A stretch of DNA of 64,000 nucleotides, taken from NCBI RefSeq assembly GCF_009795715.1, contig NZ_WTCR01000003.1, positions 124,001-188,000 of the forward strand. The letters run 5' to 3'. The DNA is from Labilibaculum euxinicum. GTDB taxonomy: Bacteria; Bacteroidota; Bacteroidia; Bacteroidales; Marinifilaceae. The notes beneath the pieces are model-generated. The model was not told where the DNA came from. It did no database searches and worked only from the letters and a program-made list of their open reading frames with translations. This document shows, one piece after another, positions 16,368 to 23,839 of this stretch (its first letter is position 1; each line of letters begins with the position of its first letter). The position numbers were made by a program, and so were the translations under genes.

Positions 16368-16907
16368 ATGAATCGACTGTTGCCTGTTAATTGTATTGAG
16401 GATATTTTGCCGGAATATCGACAAACACCCATTGGATTGCTGCTGGAGTTCCATAACTTAAAACGGCCTTTTGCCACTTATACCGAAGCCCAGCTTTTGG
16501 TTGGTATGTGTATGGATAATCGCAAACATCTGCATATCCCTGAAAATTTCTCTTATATTATCCGATCAGGAGGAGCCAATTTAAGATATAGTGAGTTTAA
16601 AGTTTCATATGCTATTTCTGTTGGTAAAATTAAGCACATAGCACTCATTGGCCATGATAACTGCGGCATGGTTAATCTGCATTCCCGAAAAGATGAATTT
16701 ATACGTGGTTTGGTTGGTACTGCAGGTTGGACAGCAGAAAGAGCGGAAGAACATTTTACCAATTTCGCTCCCATGTTCGAAATAGGAAATGAAATAGAAT
16801 TTGTAGTGACTGAAGCCAAGCGATTGCGTGTGAAATATCCGAAAATTACAGTTGCTCCTTTGTTCTATCATGTGGAAACCAACCGCTTGTCGATTGTAGA
16901 AGAATAA
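16368..16907 (+). CDS. Beta-carbonic anhydrase-like protein
   Basis: A 179-residue protein with the beta-CA zinc signature: Cys48-x-Asp50-x-Arg52 (CMDNR) and His96-x-x-Cys99 (GHDNC), separated by an RSGGANLR segment that replaces the usual RNAGN. Beta-CAs interconvert CO2 and bicarbonate in the cytoplasm. All three zinc ligands and the Asp-Arg dyad are present, so catalysis is possible, but the glycine-rich segment is divergent and the N-terminal 45 residues do not look standard. It stands alone with a structured leader; no bicarbonate transporter is adjacent. Confidence 0.82.
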   Translation: MNRLLPVNCIEDILPEYRQTPIGLLLEFHNLKRPFATYTEAQLLVGMCMDNRKHLHIPENFSYIIRSGGANLRYSEFKVSYAISVGKIKHIALIGHDNCGMVNLHSRKDEFIRGLVGTAGWTAERAEEHFTNFAPMFEIGNEIEFVVTEAKRLRVKYPKITVAPLFYHVETNRLSIVEE

Positions 16908-17353
16908 AAATTTAGACAATTGGTGAACGGGTAACAATACTGTCGACTCATTGCAATGCCACGCAAAAGATTAATGTGTGTAAAATAACGCTTTTAAAGC
17001 TTGCTTTACAGTTTCGTTTTCAATTATTCAATTGCATCGAGTCAGAAATGCAATCCTGCAGAACTTCATCTGACTCCTTGAAGATTTATATTAATTTCCT
17101 TGTATCTGTAAAATACAGCTTCGGTTTTTTCCTTTATTTGCTGATTTTTTTGTAAAATTGATGATGCTGGATGGATGAGTGTCCGGGGTGTTTTTATTCC
17201 CATTGGTTTTTATTTGGTTTTTTGGTTCTAAAAACATACAATTAACAGTTTGATGGTATACAAGAATGCAGGTACAGTCTGCCAAAGGAAAATTTTGCTC
17301 ATCACTAATTTCAATGTGACTGGTTGTTACAATCATATAATAAACAAAACAAA
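16908..17353. other. Intergenic region with inverted-repeat remnants
   Basis: 446 bp without a credible gene. Three related elements are present: GACTCATTGCAAT (16945-16957), its near-complement ATTGCATCGAGTC (17031-17043), and CTGACTC (17070-17076), which also pairs with GAGTCAG (17039-17045); they could form alternative stems. A short CTGTA/TACAG hairpin at 17105-17117 is followed by a T-rich tract and could be a weak terminator. No -7 box of consensus quality was found. Confidence 0.35.
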
Positions 17354-18988
17354 ATGGGAAAAATGTATCTGGTAGTTTGTTTCTGTTCGCTGAGTATATC
17401 CATAATGGCTCAGAATACAAACAGTTCCAAACAAGTAAAAATTGAGAATGGAATAATCGAAGGAATTAAAGATCCGCACAAAGGTCTTAGTCTGTATTTT
17501 GGAATTCCATTTGCAAAGCCACCCGTTGGTGAATTGCGATGGAAAGCTCCTCAGCCATTGGACAATTGGGACGGAATTTTAGAGACTAAAAAATTTGGAG
17601 CAAAGCCCGTTCAAACGAATGTTTACGGTGATATGAAATCCCGATCGGAGGGTATGAGTGAGGATTGTCTTTATCTTAATGTTTGGACTCCGGCTAAAAA
17701 AGGAGATAAGAAAGAATTACCTGTTCTGGTCTATTTTTATGGTGGTGGTTTTATGGCTGGAGATGGCTCTGAACCAAGATATGATGGGGCAAGTATGGCG
17801 CAAAAAGGAATTGTTGTAGTTACCGTAAATTATCGTTTGAATATCTTTGGTTTTTTTGCCCATCCGGAACTTAGTGACGAAACGGATTATAAGGGATCTG
17901 GTAATTATGGATTGCTTGATCAGAGTGCAGCCCTGAAATGGGTGCAAAGAAATATTTCAGCATTTGGAGGGAATCCGAAAAAGGTGACCATAGCAGGAGA
18001 ATCAGCAGGGTCTATTTCAGTAAGTGCTCAGATGGCTTCTCCTTTATCAAATAAATTAATTGCAGGTGCAATCGGCGAAAGTGGGGCCGCAATAAATCCA
18101 ACTTTATTTCCAATACCTTTGGCAGAGGCAGAGCAAAAAGGCGTAGAGTTTACTAAAAAGGCTGGTTTAACTTCATTGGCCGAATTAAGAAAACTAACTA
18201 CGGATGAACTTTTTGAAATTTGCAAACAATCGAAAATTTATAGCTTTCCAACGGTGCTTGACGGATATTTTTACTCCAAATCACTCCCTGCTGTTTTTAA
18301 TGCGAAGGAACAGGCACAGGTGCCTTTATTGGTGGGATGGAATTCGGCTGAAATTCCCGGAATGGCATTTATGCAGGGACTGCCGTATACTAAGGAGAAT
18401 TTTATTAAAAAGGTGAAAATTACTTATCCTGATTCTTACGATGAGGTGCTAAAACTTTATGCACATGATACTGAAAAAGAAATAGAACAGTCGGCAACGG
18501 ATCTTGCGTCCGACAGGTTTATATCCTACAGTACGTGGAAATGGTTCGATTTGCACCGGAAAAATAGTTCTCAGCCTGTGTACAGATATCTTTTCAGTAG
18601 AATTCGTCCGGCCCTGGTTGATCAGGAATCCGTGTCAGGACTTGCCGGAGGTACGAAAAAGAAAGAGGATGATTCATTTAAGATGCCTGAGCCGATTGGC
18701 GCTGCTCATGCCAGTGAAATTGAATACTGCATGGGCAACCTGTATTTGGTTAACGATTATGCATGGACAGATGATGATTATACTGTATCGGAAAGCATGC
18801 TGACTTATTTTGCCAACTTTATACGAACAGGCAACCCTAGTGGAGTTGGTCTTGAGAAATGGCCGGCAGCTGAGGCAATGGATCCTGCTCCGCCTGTCAT
18901 GCTTATTGATGTAGAATCAAAAGTGGTTCACGCAAAGAATGATAATCGCTACTTATTTTTGGATCGTCATTATAAAAATAATCAGTAA
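17354..18988 (+). CDS. Secreted type-B carboxylesterase/lipase family protein
   Basis: A 544-residue alpha/beta hydrolase. I start at the ATG at 17354 because it gives a signal peptide ending in SIMA-Q; a TTG ten codons earlier adds a polar extension that would spoil it. Family marks are the EDCLYLNVWTP segment, the oxyanion motif YGGGFMAGD and the nucleophile elbow GESAG with Ser217. The C-terminal part holds the AAHASEIEY region, with its His, and the TWTxDD-like end. The enzyme likely hydrolyses carboxyl esters in the periplasm or outside; substrate unknown. It is monocistronic, with a terminator just downstream. Confidence 0.9.
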   Translation: MGKMYLVVCFCSLSISIMAQNTNSSKQVKIENGIIEGIKDPHKGLSLYFGIPFAKPPVGELRWKAPQPLDNWDGILETKKFGAKPVQTNVYGDMKSRSEGMSEDCLYLNVWTPAKKGDKKELPVLVYFYGGGFMAGDGSEPRYDGASMAQKGIVVVTVNYRLNIFGFFAHPELSDETDYKGSGNYGLLDQSAALKWVQRNISAFGGNPKKVTIAGESAGSISVSAQMASPLSNKLIAGAIGESGAAINPTLFPIPLAEAEQKGVEFTKKAGLTSLAELRKLTTDELFEICKQSKIYSFPTVLDGYFYSKSLPAVFNAKEQAQVPLLVGWNSAEIPGMAFMQGLPYTKENFIKKVKITYPDSYDEVLKLYAHDTEKEIEQSATDLASDRFISYSTWKWFDLHRKNSSQPVYRYLFSRIRPALVDQESVSGLAGGTKKKEDDSFKMPEPIGAAHASEIEYCMGNLYLVNDYAWTDDDYTVSESMLTYFANFIRTGNPSGVGLEKWPAAEAMDPAPPVMLIDVESKVVHAKNDNRYLFLDRHYKNNQ

Positions 18989-19014
18989 TATTTTTTGCCT
19001 CACAATCATAAAAT

Positions 19015-19049
19015 ACACCTCCATCTTTCGGGTTGGGGGTGTTGTTTTT
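19015..19049 (+). terminator. Intrinsic terminator of the carboxylesterase
   Basis: ACACCTCCATC and GTTGGGGGTGT pair with one wobble and one mismatch around TTTCGG, followed by GTTTTTA. Confidence 0.75.
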
Positions 19050-19127
19050 AGGAGTGGCTGCAGGCAATTTTAAATTGGTTTTTTTTAAAGAAAAGCTTCT
19101 TCTTTTCAGATAATTAATTAATTACTG

Positions 19128-19135
19128 TAGTTTTG
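19128..19135 (+). promoter_or_regulatory. Bacteroidota -7 box for rluF
   Basis: TAGTTTTG fits TAnnTTTG and would start transcription about 25 bp before the ATG at 19165. Confidence 0.55.
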
Positions 19136-19164
19136 CATTTCAATTGGATGGAAGCAGAGAAAAA

Positions 19165-19890
19165 ATGGAATTAAAACGACTAAACAAGGCAATTGCCGAA
19201 ACAGGATATTGTTCACGAAGAGAGGCTGATAAGCTGATTGAGAGTGGGAGAGTGAAGGTGAACGGGACAACTGCAGATTTAGGCGTTAAGGTTACCGGCG
19301 AGGATACGATCAAGGTTAAAGGACAAATCATAAGTAAGAAAGTTGGAAATATTTATTTGGCATTTAACAAACCAGTTGGCATCACCTGCACTACAGATAC
19401 TCATATAAAGGGAAATATCATAACTTACCTTAATTATCCGGAGCGGATTTTCCCAATTGGACGATTGGATAAACCGAGTGAAGGGCTTATTTTTCTGACC
19501 AATGACGGCGATATCGTGAACAAAATACTTCGTTCACGTAACAACCACGAAAAAGAATATATTGTTCGGGTAAATAAAAGAATAACATCCGATTTTATTA
19601 AAAAAATGGGAAATGGTGTTCCTATATTAGATACCGTAACTAAGAAATGTAAAGTTTGGAGAGTTGATGATTTTACATTTAAAATAATTCTGACTCAGGG
19701 CTTAAACAGACAAATTCGCAGAATGTGCGAATATCTGGATTATAATGTGAAAACCCTGCAAAGGCTTCGGATTATGAACATCTCCTTAGGCAGCTTAAAA
19801 GTTGGAAAGTACCGCTCGTTTACTAAAACAGAATTGCAAACCTTGCTCAATTTGTGCGAGGATTCCGCTAAAACCTTCGATGAGATTTAA
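19165..19890 (+). CDS. rluF: 23S rRNA pseudouridine synthase, RluF type
   Basis: A 241-residue enzyme. I use the ATG at 19165; an in-frame TTG seven codons upstream is less likely given the promoter position. The N-terminal S4 RNA-binding domain (LNKAIAETGYCSRREADKLI) is followed by the RsuA/RluB/E/F catalytic domain with the Asp of GRLDKPSEGL. The C-terminal segment LTQGLNRQIRRMCEYL is typical of RluF, which modifies U2604 of 23S rRNA in E. coli. Members RluB/E/F overlap in sequence, so the exact target base is an inference. Confidence 0.88.
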   Translation: MELKRLNKAIAETGYCSRREADKLIESGRVKVNGTTADLGVKVTGEDTIKVKGQIISKKVGNIYLAFNKPVGITCTTDTHIKGNIITYLNYPERIFPIGRLDKPSEGLIFLTNDGDIVNKILRSRNNHEKEYIVRVNKRITSDFIKKMGNGVPILDTVTKKCKVWRVDDFTFKIILTQGLNRQIRRMCEYLDYNVKTLQRLRIMNISLGSLKVGKYRSFTKTELQTLLNLCEDSAKTFDEI

Positions 19891-19951
19891 AATAGTAATA
19901 TTCTTAAATTTTTAATTCCTTTTTTCTTTGCTATTTATTGCAAGATCAACT

Positions 19952-19980
19952 AAATCAGGTAATATCGTGCCTGATTTTTT
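19952..19980 (+). terminator. Intrinsic terminator of rluF
   Basis: AAATCAGG (19952-19959) and CCTGATTT (19970-19977) form an 8-bp stem with a 10-nt loop, and the stem runs into T7. Confidence 0.75.
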
Positions 19981-19988
19981 TATATTTG
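19981..19988 (+). promoter_or_regulatory. Bacteroidota -7 box for the Y_Y_Y/LuxR regulator
   Basis: TATATTTG fits TAnnTTTG, immediately after the rluF terminator and 25 bp before the ATG at 20014. Confidence 0.55.
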
Positions 19989-20013
19989 TAGGAAACCAGA
20001 TCGAATTGCAACT

Positions 20014-22872
20014 ATGAAACCTGCCAATTTAATTCTTCTTTTATTTTTACTCTTTCAGACGACTTTTATTTCCGCAATAGAAAAGCCGTTTGGGATTTTT
20101 GTTATTAATCACGATCGGAGTGAGTATCAGGCAATGAGCCAGAACTGGGCAGTAGCATTTGATGAGCTTGGAAGGGCTTATTTTGGGAACAGCGGCGGTG
20201 TACTTGAATACAACGGGAAAGATTGGGTTTTACATCAGCACAGATCTAAATCGGCAATTCGATCTCTGTTGTTTGATGAGCATAGCCAGAGATTGTATTC
20301 CGGTTGCTACGAAGATTTTGGATATTGGAAGAGGGACAGCTTAGGCGTATTAAATTATTATTCATTAGCCGAAAAATTAAACGATTACAAGTTCTCCAGT
20401 GAGAGAATATGGTCCATTGTTAAGAGCGGAAAAGAAATTCTTTTTCAGTCATTCCCAACACTTTTTATATACAATACGGAAACCGAAGAGGTAAAATCTG
20501 TAGTGCCGGGAGGTGAACTGATGTTTTTAGGAAAGATAAATGACACAGTCTATTCAAGAGTCAGCGGTCGGGGAATTTGTAAAATCGAAGCCGGGGAGAT
20601 TAAAGTTATTGCTGATTCCGATTTTGCAAAAAATGCGACCATCCGTTTTTATTTACCCAACGAGCGTGGTATTATTGTTGGCGATGGAAAATCAGGACTT
20701 CACATTTTAAAGGATGGAAAAACTAAGAAATGGAATTGTGAAGCCAATGAGGTATTGTCTTCAAAAGATGTAAATTCTGCCGTTTCCATTGGTGATACTG
20801 CATATGCAGTAGGAACCTTATTGGGTGGTTTATACATTATTAATCATGATGGTAAAATCCTTAGTCACATCGACCGGCAGTCTAAACTGGAAAACAATAC
20901 TGTTTTGGGAATGGCTCTCGATCATTCGGGAGATTTATGGCTGGGAATGGATAATGGATTGTCTTATGTCGACTTAAATTCGACCATTGAGTATAAAATA
21001 GATATGGATAATGCTCCGTCGGCAATTTATTCTGTCATAAAACACAATGGATACATTTATATTGGAACAAACAACGGGGTTCTTTGCTCAAAATTTGATA
21101 AGGATTATGCAGATCTGGATTTTAGAGAATTATCCCTTTTAGAGGGGATTACCGGGCACATCTGGAAATTGGAAATTTTGAGGGGCGAACTCTTGTGTGG
21201 CAGCAATAATGGTATCTTCAAATTGGATCAGGGAAACGCTTATCCATTGTCAACAGCAATCGGAGGTACTGATTTTGAAATTATTGAAAAAAACGGGCAG
21301 GAATGGTTAATTGAATCTACTTACTTCAAAATAAGGATGTTTAAAAGAGAAAATAACCAATGGGTTTTTTCTCATTTTGTTGATGGATTTGAAGGTGCAT
21401 GTCGGTTTATTGAGGTTGATCATGCTGGTTATGTCTGGATCAGTCACGAAATAAAAGGCTTGAATCGTTTGAAGCTGTCTGATGATTTTAGAAAGGTAGT
21501 ATCCAACAAGTATTTTGGTTTGGAATCAGGCTTGCCTACAGAATATCAGCTGAATGTTTTTACCGTTAATAACCGGGTGGTTGTAACAACAGGAGAGGAG
21601 ATTTACACTTATGATGATCTTACTGATAGAATGTTGCCTTTTAACAAGTTGAATAATACTCTTGGCCGTTTTAAAAAGGCTGTAAATATTGTAAATGCCG
21701 ATCAAAACCATTTTTGGGCTATCGCCGATAATGAGGCTGTTTATATGAAAAACACAGCAGATTCGATGAGTTTTGTAAGTGCTTTCACGCTGGATAAACA
21801 ATTTTCATTTCCCGATAAGTATCAGAATATTTCAATTAACAAAGATGCCAGTGTTTTATGTTTGGAGAATGGCTTTGCTATCCTTCCCAATGAATCGAAT
21901 GATGTTTACAAGCATCAGCCATTGGTCATCACTCAAGTTGTAAAGGGGAAAAAGGGTGTCGATAATAAGGGAATTTTACTGCCTTTGCATAACAACAAGG
22001 TTTTGGAACTTAAGAACAGAGATAATTCTCTGGAATTTACTATTAATTCGGTCAACTATGGCCCTAATGATGTGACCTATCAATACCGTATTGTGAATCT
22101 TTATGACGATTGGATTGAAGGTGAAACTGAAAATGTAAATACAATAAATGATATACCGCACGGAGAATATGTATATCAGGCCAGAGCTGTATTTTCCGAC
22201 GGCAGCAGATCGAATGTGGTAGAATACCCATTCGTAATTTTGCCTCCTTGGTTTGCTTCAAAAACAGGCGTTGTTGTTATCATTTTATCGCTGGTGGTTT
22301 GTGTTGGTTTACTGATTATTTTTAATAAACGCATTTTGGAGAAACAGACCTATATCATTGAGAAAAAACATACCGATCAACACAAGAAAAACGAATCGAC
22401 AATAGAGCAGCTTCAGAATGATGTTTTACAAAAAGAACTGGAGAATCTGCAGGGGAAATTAACGGTTTCAGCCAACGCTCTGGTTGAGAAGGACAGATCG
22501 ATAAATACAATAAAACGCGAATTGGAAGTTATGTTCCAGAAATTGGAAGGACGTTTTCCTCACCGCGATTACGATAAGATTTTGAAAGTAATAAACGGAC
22601 AGCTGACTCAGAAAAAGGACATGCTCGATTTTGAGCGGCATTTTGCTGCATCTCAAAGTGGGTTTTACGATGGGTTGAGGCAGAATTATCCAAATTTAAC
22701 TCCTGCGGATTTACGATTGTGTTCTCTTTTGAAAATGAATATGAATTCGAAAGAAATTTCGATACTTCTGGGAATTACAGTTCGAAGTGTGGAGGTGAGC
22801 AGATACAGACTACGAAAAAAAATGGAGTTGGAACCCGATGAAAATCTCACCAAAGTGATTATGAGGTATTAA
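20014..22872 (+). CDS. Membrane sensor-regulator: beta-propeller, Y_Y_Y domain and LuxR-type HTH
   Basis: A 952-residue one-component regulator. After a signal peptide (about 1-22) come propeller-like repeats (GDLWLGMDNGLSYV, GYVWISHEIKGLNRL), then a Y_Y_Y domain with the YQYRIVNLYDDWIEGE pattern near 680-740, one membrane segment near 752-772, a long coiled coil (to about 850) and a C-terminal LuxR-like HTH that starts at LTPADLRLCSLLKMN. There is no histidine kinase. In Bacteroidota such proteins sense glycans in the periplasm and control nearby uptake loci. The PUL at 23840-36623 is the obvious candidate target (inference). Confidence 0.88.
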   Translation: MKPANLILLLFLLFQTTFISAIEKPFGIFVINHDRSEYQAMSQNWAVAFDELGRAYFGNSGGVLEYNGKDWVLHQHRSKSAIRSLLFDEHSQRLYSGCYEDFGYWKRDSLGVLNYYSLAEKLNDYKFSSERIWSIVKSGKEILFQSFPTLFIYNTETEEVKSVVPGGELMFLGKINDTVYSRVSGRGICKIEAGEIKVIADSDFAKNATIRFYLPNERGIIVGDGKSGLHILKDGKTKKWNCEANEVLSSKDVNSAVSIGDTAYAVGTLLGGLYIINHDGKILSHIDRQSKLENNTVLGMALDHSGDLWLGMDNGLSYVDLNSTIEYKIDMDNAPSAIYSVIKHNGYIYIGTNNGVLCSKFDKDYADLDFRELSLLEGITGHIWKLEILRGELLCGSNNGIFKLDQGNAYPLSTAIGGTDFEIIEKNGQEWLIESTYFKIRMFKRENNQWVFSHFVDGFEGACRFIEVDHAGYVWISHEIKGLNRLKLSDDFRKVVSNKYFGLESGLPTEYQLNVFTVNNRVVVTTGEEIYTYDDLTDRMLPFNKLNNTLGRFKKAVNIVNADQNHFWAIADNEAVYMKNTADSMSFVSAFTLDKQFSFPDKYQNISINKDASVLCLENGFAILPNESNDVYKHQPLVITQVVKGKKGVDNKGILLPLHNNKVLELKNRDNSLEFTINSVNYGPNDVTYQYRIVNLYDDWIEGETENVNTINDIPHGEYVYQARAVFSDGSRSNVVEYPFVILPPWFASKTGVVVIILSLVVCVGLLIIFNKRILEKQTYIIEKKHTDQHKKNESTIEQLQNDVLQKELENLQGKLTVSANALVEKDRSINTIKRELEVMFQKLEGRFPHRDYDKILKVINGQLTQKKDMLDFERHFAASQSGFYDGLRQNYPNLTPADLRLCSLLKMNMNSKEISILLGITVRSVEVSRYRLRKKMELEPDENLTKVIMRY

Positions 22873-22917
22873 TTGATTTGTCAGCTAATATTCTTACTAC
22901 AATCAAGCCGTCTATTC

Positions 22918-22968
22918 CAGGGTATGACTTGAATCTAAAAGAAACATTTTGACATAGTTTTGTTGGTG
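22918..22968. repeat. Left copy of a degenerate direct repeat around the minisatellite and HTH gene
   Basis: CAGGGTATGACTT, GAATCTAAAAG and TTTTGACATAGTTTT occur here in the same order and spacing as CAGGGTATAATTT, GAATCTAAAAG and TTTTAGATGAGTTTT at 23690-23744, with a 6-nt insertion and a 3-nt deletion between the copies. Confidence 0.5.
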
Positions 22969-22979
22969 ATTTACCATTG

Positions 22980-23168
22980 TTGCTGCAGATCTGTATGTTT
23001 CCACCATAGGAATGTAATCTACTACTGTAGGAATGGAAGTTGCTACCGTAGGATTGTAACCTGCTACTGTAGGAGTGTAATCTGCTACCATAGGAATGGA
23101 AACTGCTACCTTAGGATTGTAACCTGCTACTGTAGGAATGTAATATGTTACCATAGGACTATATATTA
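22980..23168. repeat. Minisatellite A: 21-bp units, seven clear copies plus degenerate ends
   Basis: Units start at 23001, 23022, 23043, 23064, 23085, 23106 and 23127, with weaker units at 22980 and 23148. The shared core on the plus strand is CTAC(T/C)GTAGGAATGTAA. Units at 23022/23043/23064 match those at 23085/23106/23127 in order, so there is a 63-bp higher-order repeat. Each unit is 7 codons; the minus strand is open from 23193 to 22912 and reads heptads such as P-M-V-A-D-Y-T. There are no spacers. It fills most of the 438-bp gap between the regulator and the HTH gene. Confidence 0.9.
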
Positions 23169-23260
23169 TAATTAAGTATTGGTATTTTATCATTGTGTGA
23201 TTGTGTTTTTATACTTCTTTATTGTAATTAATTACTGAAATATAGGAATAAGTTTCCATT

Positions 23261-23268
23261 TAAATTTG
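23261..23268 (+). promoter_or_regulatory. Bacteroidota -7 box for the small HTH gene
   Basis: TAAATTTG fits TAnnTTTG, 42 bp before the ATG at 23311. Confidence 0.45.
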
Positions 23269-23310
23269 TTTGTTATTCCAGAATGTAAATTATTATCACT
23301 ATTTTTAAGC

Positions 23311-23619
23311 ATGACTTCGAATAAAACAATCCCCATTAACGAGCTGATCTTATCAGAAATGAAAAAGCAGGAAGTGAGCATATCTGATATGGCTAAAAAG
23401 CTTGGCTTAAGTTTAAATGCCACCTACAACACCCTAAAAAAGCCAGACATTCAAACCGATCGTCTGGCTAAGATTAGTGAAATACTTCAGGTTAATTTTT
23501 TTAAGATACTCGCCGGAGAACTCAATATTGAAAACCCAATTAATCCGCAAATAGAGAAGCTTACTACTGAAAATGAAATCCTGAAAGAGGTAATTCGCCT
23601 TTTGGGCGGCAACAAATAA
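23311..23619 (+). CDS. Small XRE-like helix-turn-helix protein with C-terminal coiled coil
   Basis: A 102-residue protein starting at the ATG at 23311; the in-frame TTG at 23266 lies inside the likely promoter. The HTH is ISDMAKKLGLSLNATYNTL, followed by a helix (DRLAKISEILQVNFFKIL) of Cro/CI type. Residues 76-102 form a short leucine-zipper-like segment (IEKLTTENEILKEVIRLL), which suggests a dimer. It lies between the minisatellite and the 3' end of the PUL and is flanked by degenerate direct repeats. Target genes are unknown. Confidence 0.8.
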   Translation: MTSNKTIPINELILSEMKKQEVSISDMAKKLGLSLNATYNTLKKPDIQTDRLAKISEILQVNFFKILAGELNIENPINPQIEKLTTENEILKEVIRLLGGNK

Positions 23620-23689
23620 TACGATTAAAGATCAGGACGGCTTAAAACAGCGGCTTGTTATGCTTTTGCTATAACCAAGTCTGTGATGT

Positions 23690-23744
23690 CAGGGTATAAT
23701 TTAATTCTGAATCTAAAAGTATTTTAGATGAGTTTTAACTTGTG
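23690..23744. repeat. Right copy of the degenerate direct repeat
   Basis: Partner of 22918-22968. Shared blocks are CAGGGTAT, GAATCTAAAAG and AGTTTT. The two copies bracket the minisatellite and the HTH gene. Confidence 0.5.
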
Positions 23745-23782
23745 GGAATTTTATTTTTTGTTGGCTGTAAAGCAAAAAAAAA

Positions 23783-23812
23783 CAGCGGTACAATTTAGAA
23801 ATTGTACCGCTG
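23783..23812 (-). terminator. Strong intrinsic terminator at the end of the PUL
   Basis: A perfect 14-bp stem (arms 23783-23796 and 23799-23812). On the minus strand it is followed by nine U, so it ends transcription of the GH3 gene and hence of the whole minus-strand operon. Confidence 0.9.
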
Positions 23813-23839
23813 TAACTAATAAAACCAACTATTGATAAA

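Noticed and set aside
17091-17420. Minus-strand 109-codon frame upstream of the carboxylesterase
   Set aside because: It overlaps the signal peptide of a clear gene, has an unlikely composition and no recognisable domain.
22980-23168. CRISPR array
   Set aside because: The 21-bp units are directly adjacent with no unique spacers, and no cas gene is nearby.
22960-23175. Cys/His-rich zinc-binding protein on the plus strand of minisatellite A
   Set aside because: The CYxRxxx pattern follows only from translating a 21-bp repeat in another frame; it has no start signal or homology, and the opposite strand is the one shared with array B.
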